A stretch of DNA of 64,000 nucleotides from Cricetomys ansorgei (GCA_026225945.1 JAMJFZ010000181.1:3534001-3598000), one strand, 5' to 3'. Positions 12,455 to 24,035 are shown, counted from the first letter of the stretch. A program made the numbers and translations. Notes: generated from the letters alone by a model not told the origin.

Positions 12455-12572
12455 TCGAAGGCCTGACTGGACAGACAGTCTGCCTTTCACTCCTCGCGCC
12501 CCTGCCCATATCCCATTCCCACGCCTTCTCCTGGGGTTTCGGTTGAAGATCCCGCAGGCCGGGATATGTCCT

Positions 12573-13495
12573 AACTCTTCTGAACTTTCATTCAGAATCT
12601 AGAAATGGTGATTCTTGGTATATACCTTGAGTTCTTCTTGTGATGTTTAAGTGAAATAACTTCCATAAAGCATCCAGATCAGGGCCTTGCACTTACGAGG
12701 TAGGGATCCTGATGTCACCTGTGTGGTGTGAAGGTGTTGGACAGAGTTGATGAACCGGGGACAGGTGAGTTAGGTTTCAATATTGCAACACACTTCACCA
12801 AACTTCGGTTTTATTAAGTGATAGCCATAAATAACCCAGAAGTATCAAGGCATGCTTCCAAACTTTGGTCTTCCCTTTTTCATTGGTGCTGGTATAGAGT
12901 CACTGAAAGAAGAGTTCTAGAGGTGTGGAATCAGTGCAGCAGGAACACTGTAAGGCCTCTCTCTGTCTAAGCACATCTGCATTGCTAACAACTATTCCAA
13001 CATGCCTTGTTTACACACTGGTTTTGCTTTTTCTTACACTGAGATGAACTTCAATTAGTCTTTTGTGTCTATACACACTCCTGTATGTACACTATGTACA
13101 TACAGGTCTCTATCTACCTCTTCTGCATTAACACATTATCCCTGCCAGGGGTTACAATCAGAACTGAGCTGCCTTTGCACTGTAGCTCTAATTTCTTTCC
13201 TGGATAGTTTAGAAATGTCATCTTTACTAAGGCCGTAAAATAAAATTCTGTAAAAATTCATATGATGATATATTGACATGTCTCTTTTTTTCTGAGAGCT
13301 GGGAGGATTAAAGAAAATCCCCAAGAGGGGCATTGATTGCATGAGATTCCTTATTCTCTCGCTTTGATAGCAAATGAACGTTTCCTGCACAAGAGGCATG
13401 TGCTGAAATGCTGTGAGACCTTGCTATTATTGTGGTTAGGAGACTGGAGCATTGATTATATGGATTTAATGTCTTAGGTGCAATAAATACAATTT
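12573..13495. other. Unassigned noncoding sequence with a small inverted repeat
   Basis: No named repeat. An 11-bp perfect inverted repeat (CCTGTATGTAC / GTACATACAGG) with a 5-nt loop lies at 13080-13106. The 87-codon minus-strand frame at 13136-13399 has no recognisable domain. Confidence 0.5.
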
Positions 13496-13608
13496 GGGGG
13501 CAGGAGAGGCTGAGGTGGGAAATCCATGAGCTTGAGATAAACTGGGTTATAGAATGTTTACCAGACTAGCCAGGAATACATAGAAAGACTCTGTCTCAAA
13601 AGAAAAAG
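13496..13608 (+). repeat. B1 SINE, 5'-truncated
   Basis: The B1 second half is present ('GGCTGAGGTGGGAAATCCAT', CCAGACTAGCCAGGAATAC, 'AGACTCTGTCTCAAAAGAAA') without the usual head. It ends in an A-rich tail that runs into purine-rich sequence and the CA array. Confidence 0.7.
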
Positions 13609-13634
13609 GAGGGGAAGGGAGGGCAACAGGGCAG

Positions 13635-13639
<5 letters not shown>

Positions 13640-13687
<48 letters not shown>
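13640..13687. repeat. (CA)n microsatellite
   Basis: Uninterrupted CA run of about 23 units, downstream of the truncated B1 tail, a common seeding site for CA arrays. Confidence 0.97.
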
Positions 13688-13690
<3 letters not shown>

Positions 13691-15539
13691 GGGTGTTACT
13701 AATAATTGTAACTATCAGTAATCTATATTGTTCTTTCTTATAAAAGTGTAGATATCCCTGAAGGACCCTGATAATGAAATGTGGTTGATTGAATGAATAC
13801 TTTATAAGGCTTTGGTTGGCTCCAGAAACTCCCAGTGGGATGGAGCAGGTTTAGGTTAACATTGAATAACTGCAATAGTGCAGTGTGCCAGTATTCACAC
13901 GGAACAATGTTATAGGCCATCACCAGACACATGGAGAGTAAATGAAACTTGATTCGGGATATTGGTATTAGGATGAGAAAGAATAGTATTTATGACCTAA
14001 GGGGTGAAAGTTCAACATTGAATGACAGACTGAACAACAAAAAAAGTAGTTGCCTAGGATGACTTTGACTTAGGTGAGCATAGGCAAAGCCTTCACATAG
14101 GAATTCAAGGATGAATTCAGGACACATTGACAGGAGAGAAGGGAGAAGAGCAGGATTATAATGCATTTTATATTGAATTTGAAGTATTGTGTAATATCAA
14201 CAGTATTTATTTCTTTATTTCACCAGGAAAAGGCATGCTCTTCTAATTTCCATGGCATGTCTCCTGCTATCAGCTCATATTTAATTCTGTTTTTCCTAGT
14301 TAAGTCACTTACCTGTAGCATCTGTTCCCAGTCACATGCCTTTGACCTCTCCGTGTTCTTTCAGTTTCCTTTCCTAACTCACCCGCCATCTTCATCAGGG
14401 TAGCTGTCAGTGGTGGCTTTCCTGTTGTCAACCTTATTGGATAATTTTATATCGTCAACTTACTGAATGCCACAGCCTCAGTGGATAGAGATGTCCTGCT
14501 GCTTAGTGCCACAATTTGACTTAGCAGTACCTAGCACCCACTTAGATAATGCAGAAGAGTAATCATATGTGCTCATTTTCTGTAGAATCCAGGAAACAGC
14601 TCAGGGAGAAATGCAACCATCTACAACATGGCTTCAAAGCTCCATGGCGGGTATCACATTGGTCAGTTCAAAAGTACATTCACCCCAAAGACGTTTTTAA
14701 ACTTTTGTCTTAGAATACCTTTTTATATCAAAAGCTAAAGCCTTTCTCTGTATTTTGTTCCTATCATCTTCTCAAACATGCCTGAAACAGACAAAATAGT
14801 ATCAAGATTTCAAAACAGTTTGATCAGAGGAAAGGATGAGTTTCAAACTAGTTTTAATACCAAATCATTTGTTAGCTTCACTATTTTACAGTTTTTCCTC
14901 TCTGATTTTTTTCTGATCCTGACTTATGTAAAAAATTAAAATAATCACCAGCTTTCTAGTTATTATTTCATTATAATGAAGTACTGCATACATTCACAGT
15001 TACATAAAAGACATATATATATACATTATATTGATACACTATTATATGCATATATACTTATTTATTTATATGTATCTATGTCTAGATAAAATTTCCTGGA
15101 GTGTATATAAGTAAAATTCATGCCTTTACTATATATTTAAGAAGTAAAATTTTTATTTACTTTTACCCTAGAGAGGAAGTAGGAAACGACTAATGTAATT
15201 AATTACTTTTTAGTTTCATCTATTTTTTTATTTTTGCTAAATATGCAGATAGCATTTTGACTCGTCCATCAGACTTTTATACCTGTTTGAGTGCTTGAGT
15301 ATGGAAGGCTTCAACCAGCAGGTCTGTGATTTGTTTATAATGAATAATTAGGCATTGTGAATTCATTTGTGCTGAGTTTAGCAGTTTAATGTATGACTGT
15401 GTCAAAATTTGCTTGTCCTTTTGAGAGCCATGTAAGTTGTTAATGCATGTTGCTATTGTTGCTATTTTTGAAATGCTTCCTTATGAGTATTAGTAATCAA
15501 ATGTTATGTATTCCCATCAGTATGCGGATGGTAGTATGT
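13688..15539. other. Unassigned noncoding sequence
   Basis: AT-rich (notably 14930-15240, with alternating TATA-type runs). No named repeat and no credible coding frame. Confidence 0.5.
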
Positions 15540-15866
15540 AGGGTCTTTCAAAAATGGCTAAATATTGCTAAGGAATCTGAGGAGCGGGAGAAATAGTCTT
15601 CCTTTGGGAAGAGCACACCAATTGGTTATCCAAGATCAAATGTTTAGCCCTGTGTGTGTATATATACATACAAAACAGGTTATTATAGTATATTTCTAAA
15701 TATATATACATACTTGCATGCAATAACAATTAATGAGGAAAGAGGCCATGAATCAGGAGAGTAGAGAAGGGCATATGGGAGGGATTGGAGGGAGGAAAGG
15801 GATTAATGGGAGTAATGATGTAATTATGTTAGAATTTCAAAACCATAAGAGATGCAATAAAAAAAG
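15540..15866 (+). repeat. L1 LINE 3' UTR, ending in poly(A)
   Basis: Matches the rodent L1 3' UTR in order: 'GCGGGAGAAATAGTCTTCC', 'CCAATTGGTTATCCAAGATC', an AT-repeat block, 'CATGCAATAACAATTAATGA', 'AAAGAGGCCATGAATCAGGA', 'GGGAGGGATTGGAGGGAGGA' and a short AATAAAAAAAG end. Strongly 5'-truncated: only the 3' UTR remains. Confidence 0.9.
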
Positions 15867-16964
15867 CAGTTGACCTCCCCAATGAATTTTTAAAGTTTCC
15901 ATTTACTATTTTACCGACACAGTATTTTCAGAAATGTGAAATGCATCCAAATTTGACTTTCATTTCCATTTCCCTTTACTGTTGTGGCTGAGCATCTATT
16001 TGTTAGTTGGTTTTGGTTCATTCAAAGCTGCTTGTTTTTGTCTTTTGACATTTTATTTTGGCTCCATTACTTTTTTCTTTTTGAATCTATCTTGACGCTC
16101 TTTGATCTACTCTAGCATAAGAACATGGTAGGTATGGTCACATGCTTACACATTACCCATGGGTTTGTTTTGACCGTAACACAACCTGATTTTTGTCTGT
16201 GTCAGTAATGAACCTGAAAAGTCAGCTTTTCACTAATGGGAAGCAGATGGCACAGTTCTCATAGGGGAGACATCAGCGAAAATTCACCCTGCTCAGGAGA
16301 AAATGACAAAGCCTTTGAACTGAAAGTATCCAATTCTGTGCCTTTGCCTGTCTGTTTCTTTCAAACTGAACTGAAGCTTGTGATGCTCTGGCTGTCTTGA
16401 AACCCATGAGACAAGGCATGAAGAAATGTGTGGTTGTAACAGTGAAAAGTAGACAAAGCCCAGATCCCTGATCCCTGATGAAGGTTTTGTCAGTAACAAA
16501 TCTCCCCATTCAAGAGCTTCTTATAAATGTTATATATTTCAGTATATTTTACTGTGTTGATTTTTTGTTTTAATCTTTTAAAATCATTTTAAATTCTTTC
16601 AATGAAAGTACAAATAATGGATTTCATTGTGACAGTGCTACTGTGACATTGAGTCAAAGATGTAAAATTTCCCATAAAGGTTTACATCACAGAAGCCACC
16701 ACTGACTTGGACGCCGCTGCCCTGATGGAGTGGTGGGTGAGTCAGGACACAAAACTGAAGAAGTATGGAACAGTAAAAGGAAAGTGAATGGGAGGAGATG
16801 ATACTGGTAGAACATTTAATTATGAAAACCGAATAAAAATAAACTGTAACAGGACGGATGTGAGGGAGTCAGAGATTTTATTTTTATTGGAAATTGGAAG
16901 AGCATACCCTTTTCTGTTCCAATAAAGAAGGAGACCCTGCTGATATCATTGTTTCAAAGTATTT
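15867..16964. other. Unassigned noncoding sequence
   Basis: No repeat named with confidence. Two overlapping minus-strand open frames at 16273-16509 (78 and 68 codons) in different frames mark a stop-poor patch, but neither shows a known domain. The end near 16830 (CCGAATAAAAATAAACTG) looks like a decayed retroelement 3' end. Confidence 0.45.
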
Positions 16965-17430
16965 TAGATTCAGTACTGAATATATCACAACCCTGCCCTT
17001 CTTCCTTCTCTCTAGTCTATATATCCTGATTTCATCCTTAAATTTCTATGTAGAAGTTTCACTTTTGCTCACCCAAGTCAAAAATCATCCTGGACTACTT
17101 CTTTAGTATCTTTGTCGTGCAGTCTGTCACTCAGTGCTGAACTTTCACCCCTTAGGTTGTAAATATTTTTCTTTCTCATCCTAATACCAATGTCCTGAAT
17201 CAAGATCCATTTACTCTCCATGGTTCTAGTAACGGCCCATAGCATCATCCTGTGCTGTTACCAAATCACTAATATACACATCGGTCTCCTCTGGGGATTC
17301 CTCAGCAACCAAGTTTAGTTTCTCAAAACACCCACTTAGCACTCATAAGCAACAGTCCCACTTTCAAATACTGCCACATACGGCATAGTTACAGTTATCA
17401 AATCTGTATGGAAACCTGCTCAATTCCAGT
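16965..17430 (+). repeat. L2 LINE fragment
   Basis: Sense-strand L2 features: 'TTTGCTCACCCAAGTCAAAA', 'ATCATCCTGGACTACTTC', and later the CATCATCCTGTGCTG and 'GGTCTCCTCTGGGGATTCC' blocks typical of the L2 3' region. Interrupted and diverged. Confidence 0.65.
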
Positions 17431-17474
17431 ACATTGGGAGTTTCAGGATTTTTTTTTTTTAATTTTATGTATTC

Positions 17475-17633
17475 TTTTCTTCTCCCCCTCCCCCTCCCCT
17501 TCCCTCTCCCCTCTCCTTCTCCTTCCCCTCCCCCTCCTCGTTCTTCTTCTCCTCCTCCTCCTCCTCCTCCTCCTCCTCCTCCTCCTCCTCCTCCTCCTCC
17601 TCCTCCTCTTCCTCCTCCTCCTCCTTCTTCTTT
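17475..17633. repeat. Long polypyrimidine tract with (TCC)n core
   Basis: About 159 nt of almost pure C/T on the plus strand (a single G near 17540), first C-rich runs, then perfect TCC triplets at about 17549-17606. The open frames here encode only Pro/Leu/Ser or, on the other strand, Glu homopolymers and are not genes. Confidence 0.95.
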
Positions 17634-17875
17634 AGTGGATTCTTATAGTATTGTTTTGGCCTTGAGCTCATTCTCAGCTTCCCAAGCATCTGAGACTCTA
17701 GGTGTCTGGTACTGAACATACCTTCTTCAACTTGATTTTTCTCTAGGTTTCTGTATCGAAAGCTCCACTCACGTTTGTAGCCACCCAAAGCCTCATAAAT
17801 TCCATCCTCCAAACCCCTCCCATCATTAGAGACCTTCAGGTTTATCTGCTTTTCTATTTTTTAAACGTACATATT

Positions 17876-18136
17876 TTATCATGTTTTCCCCAAGTGCTCC
17901 AAGATCTCCCACCTTCATACCCACTCAACTTCATGTTATCTCTCAACCAGAAAGCAAATAAAACACATATACATATCAAAAAGAAAGAAAAACAAAAACA
18001 AAACAAAACACTAGTGAGACAAAAAGTCCCAAGAAAAACAAAAGGAAATAAAAGTAGTCCAGACACACAGACACATAGGTGCACACACTCAAGCACACAC
18101 ACACAGACACACACAGACACACACAGACACACAGAC

Positions 18137-18175
<39 letters not shown>

Positions 18176-19178
18176 CACACACACATGCACACACATACAC
18201 AGGCACACACACACACACACACACAAACATACACACACAGACACACACACAGATGGAGTTCCTTGTTTGTTGGCCAATTATTCCTGGGCATGGGACCTAC
18301 CCTGGAATGTGGTTGATAAATGCCCAGTGCCATTTCACTAGAGAAAACTGACTTTTCCTTTTCTAGTGGGCATCAGTTGCACATAGCTTCTTGTTTAGTT
18401 GTGGGAATTCATTTGCATTTTCCCTCTCAGTGACGAAACACTATCTGGCTTGAATCCATGCAAGTTTGTGCAGGCTGCCACCTTCTCTATGTGTTCATAT
18501 GCACATCTGCCCTGTGCCTTGAAGACAGTTTTCTTGGAGTCATTCATTACCTCTGACTTCTGCAATCTTTCTGCCTCCTCTTCTGCATTGATCCCTGTCT
18601 TGAGGGGAGAGAGTTAATGAAGACATCCCATTTAGGACTGAGTGTCCCAATGTCTCTCAATCTTTGCATATTGTCCAGTTGTGGGTCTCTGTGTTAATTC
18701 CTGTCTTTTCCTAGTAAAACTTTTCTGATGTGGATTGAGCAAGGTACTGATATGCTATATCTGCTTTTCTGTATGCAAGGGAACAACATAGGCTACTAAC
18801 TAGCAGTTACAACAATTTTCAGAAACCCATTCTTTTTCAGCACCTTCCACTCTCCCTGCTGTTCTTTCTCCAGAATTATGAGTATTTATTTCATCCGTGA
18901 CTTTAAATCTATACAGTCAATACTTAGGATTCTTAACTATAGTAATAGCAAGGTCTCACACAGTATGTCAATACATTTCTCTTGCCCAGGATGCCTTCAT
19001 TTGTTATCTAAGAGAGAGACTGAGGAATCATACATAATCAATGTCTCTCAGGCAGATATTTTTTTTAATGCAGTGATTGAGATTAGGATCTATTTTCATT
19101 CTTTTCCATGTGGATATCCAGTTACCCTACCACCATTAGTTGAAAAAATCAACTTTTTCCCAATGTATGTTTTTGGCA
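17876..19178 (-). repeat. L1 LINE 3' UTR and internal ORF2 segment
   Basis: Reverse complement of a rodent (Lx-like) L1. It starts CCCCAAGTGCTCCAAGATC, then an A-rich segment, a long CA array, 'GCCAATTATTCCTGGGCATG', 'GAGAAAACTGACTTTTCC', 'TGCAATCTTTCTGCCTCC', 'CATCCCATTTAGGACTGAG' and 'CAGTTGTGGGTCTCTGTG', and ends with an ORF2 block (19085-19178: GGATCTATTTTCATTC, 'CATGTGGATATCCAGTTACC'). The C-terminal ORF2 part expected between 3' UTR and this block is missing. Confidence 0.85.
18061..18252. repeat. Compound (CA)n microsatellite
   Basis: About 190 bp of CA repeats with regular CAGACA and CACGCA interruptions, inside the L1 3' UTR. Open frames of up to 159 codons across it encode only Thr/His or Cys/Val repeats. 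Confidence 0.97.
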
Positions 19179-19530
19179 TTGTTCTAGTTTGCTTTCTGTT
19201 GCTATGATAAAACACCATGACTAAAAATAACTTGTGGAGGAAAGGTTTACTTAGCTTACACATCCTGATTACAATCTATCATGAAGGGAATCCAAGGCAG
19301 GAACTCAAGTAAAAATCATGAAGGAATGCTACTTACATGATTGTACCAGCTCATGTCCAACTACCTTTCTTATATGGCCCATTCCCACCTGCCTAGGGAT
19401 GGTAGCACCCACAGTGGGATGGTCCATTTTGCATCAGTTGCTAATCAAGAAAATATCCTACAGTCACACAGGGCAATCTTATAGAGGCAGTTCCTTTCAG
19501 AGGCTGACTGCAGGGATTCTAACCCTTGCC
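19179..19530 (-). repeat. Rodent LTR-like interspersed repeat inserted in L1 sequence
   Basis: Starts 'TTCTGTTGCTATGATAAAAC' and ACCATGACTAAAAATAAC, continues GGAGGAAAGGTTTACTTAGC, 'GGCAGGAACTCAAG' and 'GGTAGCACCCACAGTGGGAT', and ends near the GGCAATCTTATAGAGGC block. Same family and orientation as the copies at 2368, 33335 and 49415. Its left edge cuts the L1 ORF2 fragment, so it inserted later. Confidence 0.75.
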
Positions 19531-19889
19531 CTGCATTGCCTTGTTTTCTAGACATTTCTTTGGAACCACAGTAGAATCTTCTGTGGCCCAACAAGCTTGT
19601 ATTTAGCATTTAGCATGCCTGATCAAATAGCAACACAGGAGGACACGGAGGTCTGACCCCGGTAGGAATAATAGCTAGGCCCATCCTAGATTTAGTCATC
19701 TCTGGGTGACTGAATTGCTGCAAATCAGGAAATAGCTTTCCAATTCACTCTGTGGAAACAGGGGCACCAAGCTTTTCTTCTCAAGTTATTTAGATAAAGT
19801 TGTAATTTTAGACATTTGCTCCTGATATGAACAGATCTTGATCACGCCCTTAAATTATTTTTTATATTGTTTATAAACCTGTTTTCTAT
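19531..19889. other. Unassigned noncoding sequence
   Basis: No repeat named. A short direct duplication of TTGTTTATAAA (about 19867 and 19889) lies at the junction with the next L1. Confidence 0.45.
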
Positions 19890-20930
19890 TGTTTATAAAT
19901 CTGAGGAGCCACCACACCAATTTGTAAAGTGGCTGCCCCAGTTTACACTCCCACTAGCAGTGCATAAGGACTCCTGTCCTCCACATCTTCCCTAATAGTT
20001 GTTACTTATGTTCTTGATGATAGATATTCTAATTGGGGGAGATGAAGCTCAAAGTATTTTTGCCTTTCTCTAAGTGGATCTAATAACTTAAAAATATGTA
20101 TTGGAGATATATATAAATATCTTTTGTGAATTACTTATTCAGTTTATTGTCTCAGTTATCAAATAAATGACTATTTTTGGTATTAGATTTGTAGTTCTTT
20201 ATATATTGTAGATATTAAATCACATTCTGATGTCTATTTATTTATATATTTGGCAATTTTTTTTTCATTTCTGTAGGCTTTCTTTTCCTTCACTATGCAG
20301 AAGACTCTTTAATTTCAAGTAATCCATCTGTCAGTTCCTGGGAATATTCCCTATGCTGTTGGAGTCTAATTCAGAAAGTCATTGCATAGGCTCATGTTTT
20401 GAACTACTTTACCTCTGTTTTCCTACAGCACTTTCAGAATTTCAGATTTTACATTATGGTCTTTGGTCCTGTTTGAGTAGACTCTTTATTCAGGGTGAAT
20501 GGTATGTATCTAATCTCAATCATTTGTGAATGTCTAGTTTTCCCAGCAGTACCACCAAAGAGGCTTTACTTCTCCCAGTACATTCTCTTGACACACAGTT
20601 TTTTATAGAAGGAGGTGGCAATAGCTTTGAAGGTTTATTTCTGAATCTTCTGTTCTACAGTTCTATGTGTGTGTTTCATGCCAGGACCATGGGAATTTTT
20701 ACTATGGCTTAATCTGAAATCGTGTTTTGAGACACTTTGTACATTACTCTTTCTTTTTATGATTTCTGCTGTTTGGTGTCCTTTATATTTCCATATGAAT
20801 TTTAGGATATTTTCCTAGTTCTATGAATGATGTGATTGGGATTTGATGGGGAATGCTTCTTTGAATGTTTGTTGTAAGCACATCTACAATTGGATCTTAA
20901 TATCAAAGTAATTAAAATCAATTATAATTC
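19890..20930 (-). repeat. L1 LINE ORF2 3' third, decayed
   Basis: Reverse complement of ORF2: 'CAGTTTACACTCCCACTAGC', 'TAGTTCTTTATATATTGTAG', 'CTATGCAGAAGACTCTTTAA', GGTCCTGTTTGAGTAG, and 'ATGAATGATGTGATTGGGAT' near the right end. The order fits a single minus-strand copy, with stops throughout. Confidence 0.85.
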
Positions 20931-20983
20931 AACGCTACTCATTTGAAAACATTTTCAGGGATTAAGAATTAAGACATTATTAA

Positions 20984-21120
20984 TCTGGGTGATGGTGGTG
21001 CATGCCTTTAATCCCAGCACTCTAAAGGCAGAGGTAGGCACATCTCCATGAGTTCTAGGTCAGCCTGTCTATGGAGTGAGTTCCAGGACAGATAGAGTTA
21101 TAACAGAGAAACCCTGTCTC
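20984..21120 (+). repeat. B1 SINE
   Basis: Head GGTGATGGTGGTGCATGCC, 'TTTAATCCCAGCACTCTAAA', 'TTCTAGGTCAGCCTGTCTAT', 'GAGTTCCAGGACAGATAGAG' and 'AGAAACCCTGTCTC', followed by an A-rich tail to about 21235. A well-preserved B1, younger than most others in the window. Confidence 0.95.
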
Positions 21121-21137
21121 AAAAAAATCAAAAAAAA

Positions 21138-21168
<31 letters not shown>

Positions 21169-21235
21169 GAAAACACCCAAACTTAACCAAAATAAAACAA
21201 TAAAAAACAAAAAACAAGAAACAAAAACAAAAGAG
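21121..21235. repeat. A-rich B1 tail
   Basis: Over 30 A with later GAAAA and CAAAA variants, the expanded and decayed poly(A) tail of the B1. Confidence 0.85.
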
Positions 21236-22604
21236 ACTTTATTAAGCCACATTCCCATTTGGTGAGAAAAGGCAAATGGAGACTGATTTGAAATGCAAAC
21301 ACAAGGATTGTGAAGAGAGGAGGCCACCTTCTGTCAGAGGCAACAGAGGGTACCTGTGGCAGGTGACCTGTGTCCTCCTGAACCGCTAGTTGTTTGACCT
21401 TAGTGAACTTGCAGTAGAGTGGTCCGTGCCACATTAGGTTGTGAGTCTTAATTTAGTGGAGGAAAATATTGCCCATCACATCTATTTAATGATGTTACTC
21501 TACATGTTTATTCTCTTCTGTTTTTTAGTATTTGCTATACACACAGATTTATGATTGCTAAAGCATACGGCATGAGAAATCTACTGTTGTGTGTGTACAT
21601 GTATTTAGAGCATCCCAAGAATAATTTACGTCAGTATTGCTGTTCCTTAGTACTCTTTTGCTTTTATGTGTGGCTCTCCTAGTCTCCAGTTGGAAGTCAT
21701 TGGCTTTAACTACCACTCACCCAGCAGTCTGAGAAGGAAAACAAACAACTGAAATGAAATACCTACTGTGACCCAGTTTTGAAATGCTAATAGTATACTT
21801 TCCAGCTTTAGGGTTTCGATTTATTAATTACCGTGTGAAATTTAGAATAACTTTTATCACATAAAAGCTTGGGGCAACGATCTGATGAAATGATGTTAAG
21901 AAAAAAATACATAAGCAATTGACCCTTGAGCTTTGAGGCTAGTGGGAAATCCTTATTAGAGTCAGTCTGCATTAAGTATATAAAGTATTTCCTCATTGAT
22001 GTGCATTTCAAAGACAACGGAAACAAAATTGAAACTGGTTGAAAGTTAAACAGACAAAACCAATGTACCAACTTAAATTCTTCCCTCCAGCATTGTAAAA
22101 TAATAATAAATTCGAGTTCTTTCTTTACCAGAGTTATTTTTAATTTCCTTTCTTGTTTCACATAATTCAGGCCATTCACTGCTGTTGCTCAAGCCACTGG
22201 TCCAATTATTGCCCTGTGATGCTGGCAGATGCAGTTGGTGTATAGCTTTTGTCCTTTTTGGATTTGAAAACCTCTGATTTCTTCCGAGGATTCTCTGTTC
22301 ATACTTTCACAACTCTTAGATTCTTGAAATTATACAAATATGAATTATTGTAGCTCTTTCCTATTGCTGTTCACCTGAAGACAAGTTTGCACCAAAGGCA
22401 ACACAGTAGCTGTTGGCAGCAGTTTTACACACAAACCATGCTGTTTAGATTTACCTGCTCTTGATCAATGAATTCCCTTTCTGCTCACTCTTCACTGTCT
22501 AGTTCCCACAACATGACAAATTTTCCCTCCACTGGTAGGCTCAAAAAAAGGTACTAACTGTTTGGTTCTTTGGTAAAATATGGTTATCATTACTGCTGTG
22601 GTTC
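21236..22604. other. Unassigned noncoding sequence
   Basis: No repeat recognised. A 123-codon minus-strand open frame at 21808-22179 is the longest outside repeats here, but has no domain, no codon-bias signal I can see, and no neighbouring exon. Confidence 0.5.
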
Positions 22605-22835
22605 AAATCTCCTTCAAAATTCTTTCAATGGTTGAATGGCTATTCCAAGGTACATCCATATAACAATCCTCAGCAGTGGAAAAGAAAGCATTATCGATAC
22701 ATGCAGCAGCTTTGAATGCTTTATGCTGCATTAAAGAGATGCATTTAAAAAGGATTCATAGTGAATGGCTGCATTACAGGGCATCCTGAAAAGGATGCCA
22801 GTTTATAAGAATAAGCTAAAACAGTAAGTCACACT
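22605..22835 (+). repeat. L1 LINE, ORF2 C-terminal end fragment
   Basis: Contains in order 'GGTTGAATGGCTATTCCAAG', 'GTACATCCATATAACAATCC', 'GATACATGCAGCAGCTTTGA' and a CATCCTGAAAAGGATG block, matching the end of L1 ORF2 (the GGTACATCCATACAATGG region). Old and truncated on both sides. Confidence 0.8.
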
Positions 22836-23982
22836 ATACATCAGGTCCTTTAGACATGGAACACAGCTTTAAATACATTCTCAAGAATTTTCTATTGCCC
22901 CCTTTCTTCTTTGATAAAATAAAATATGTGTTTATGCATATATATATTGTATACATATACCTATAATCTATTATTATTCAAGCATGTAATTTAAGCATGT
23001 AATATATTGCATACATTATGAATATTTTATATAATTTTTATAACACATTACATTTTTTTCCTCATTTTGAATGCATTCTAAAGTATTCTTAGGCTCTTTT
23101 ACCTTCTTAATATTTAATTTTAACTGGATACTTGCTTGATATGCATTAGAATTTTACCCCAAATTTCTTTGTTTTGCACTCCTGAGTTAGTTATCTTTTT
23201 CTGTATTTCAAATATTTCTGGGAAATTTTATGATTTTCTGTATTTCATCTTTAATAAAATTTTTTGAAAAAATTTTACAGGAGTTAAATTTAAAAACTTT
23301 TGTATGTCTAAGAATATGTTTTGCTTCTATGTTTTGTGATACTTGGATCAGTTACTGATTCAAATATATATACAAATATATACTTGATACAAAAACCAAG
23401 TATACTTGGTTCTCCATCACAAGCATTCAGGGGGTGCTCTGAAGCATTTATCAGCTCAATGTGATTATAAATCAGGTATCAGTTATCTTAATCTTGATTC
23501 TCTATTGAAAGCAGAGACAACCAAGAGATTTGAATGTAGTAGTTCATGTTCCACACTCAAGAATGAGAATTGAGAAAATGGTGAGAGAAGGTTGGTAAGA
23601 AAGACAAATAATTTTAGGATATTTCATGAGTATAGTTGTTGTGGACAACTGGGCTGGGGTCCTGTGACATTTCTGCAATGTGCACATAATACAGAATGTT
23701 TCAGGAGAAGTGTAGGTTACTACAGGAGTGATGTATAGGCTGTGTAGGTCTGCACTGTCTGTTGGGTTCTCCTCATCCTTGTGTCTACTTAAGAATAGCA
23801 TCCTGGGTGTGTAATAGCAGATTTAATCTGCGTATGGAAGGTGTATGCAGTAATCCCATAGAATTCTTTGGTGAAAAATGAAGGCATCTTTAATCTGTAT
23901 ATATAAAATCCCAACATTTAAAACATTTACTCTTTCAAAGCAGAGGACTTAGTTCTTTTAGAAAATACAGTTGGTTATGCTC
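22836..23982. other. Unassigned AT-rich noncoding sequence
   Basis: AT-rich with TATATA runs around 22935-23030 and a perfect 18-bp palindrome at 23394-23411. No repeat family assigned and no credible gene. Confidence 0.5.
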
Positions 23983-24035
23983 TCTCTGTGTCTTTCTCTC
24001 TCTCTCTCCCTCCCTCCTCTCCCCTCCTTCTAACA

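Larger units (their letters stand above)
12083..12572 (+). mobile_element. Solo LTR of a class II-type (ERVK-like) endogenous retrovirus with target duplication
   Basis: A 478-bp LTR spans 12089-12566. It starts TGTGGTAAGCAG and ends GGCCGGGATA (TG...TA, probably a decayed TG...CA). It is flanked by a perfect 6-bp direct repeat TGTCCT (12083-12088 and 12567-12572), the duplication length usual for class II retroviruses. A TATA box (TATAAAT, 12425) lies 18 bp before a polyadenylation signal (AATAAA, 12449), followed by a GC-richer R/U5-like part with several CpGs. No internal gag, pol or env and no second LTR are present, so it is a solo LTR left by recombination. The exact subfamily is not assigned. 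Confidence 0.88.

Noticed and set aside
17465..17812. 115-codon minus frame with a poly-Glu stretch and matching plus-strand Pro/Leu frames
   Set aside because: Translation of the (TCC)n pyrimidine tract, not a protein.
18061..18252. Regularly spaced short repeats that could suggest an array such as CRISPR
   Set aside because: Repeat units are 2-6 bp with no unique spacers, and the DNA is mammalian.
17854..18333. Longest open frame (159 codons, minus) and overlapping frames of 140, 90 and 90 codons
   Set aside because: They consist of Cys-Val or Thr-His repeats read from the CA microsatellite; all phases stay open because the repeat lacks stops.
21808..22179. 123-codon minus-strand frame in unassigned sequence
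   Set aside because: No recognisable domain, AT-rich composition, no neighbouring exon; length is within chance for 64 kb of AT-rich DNA.
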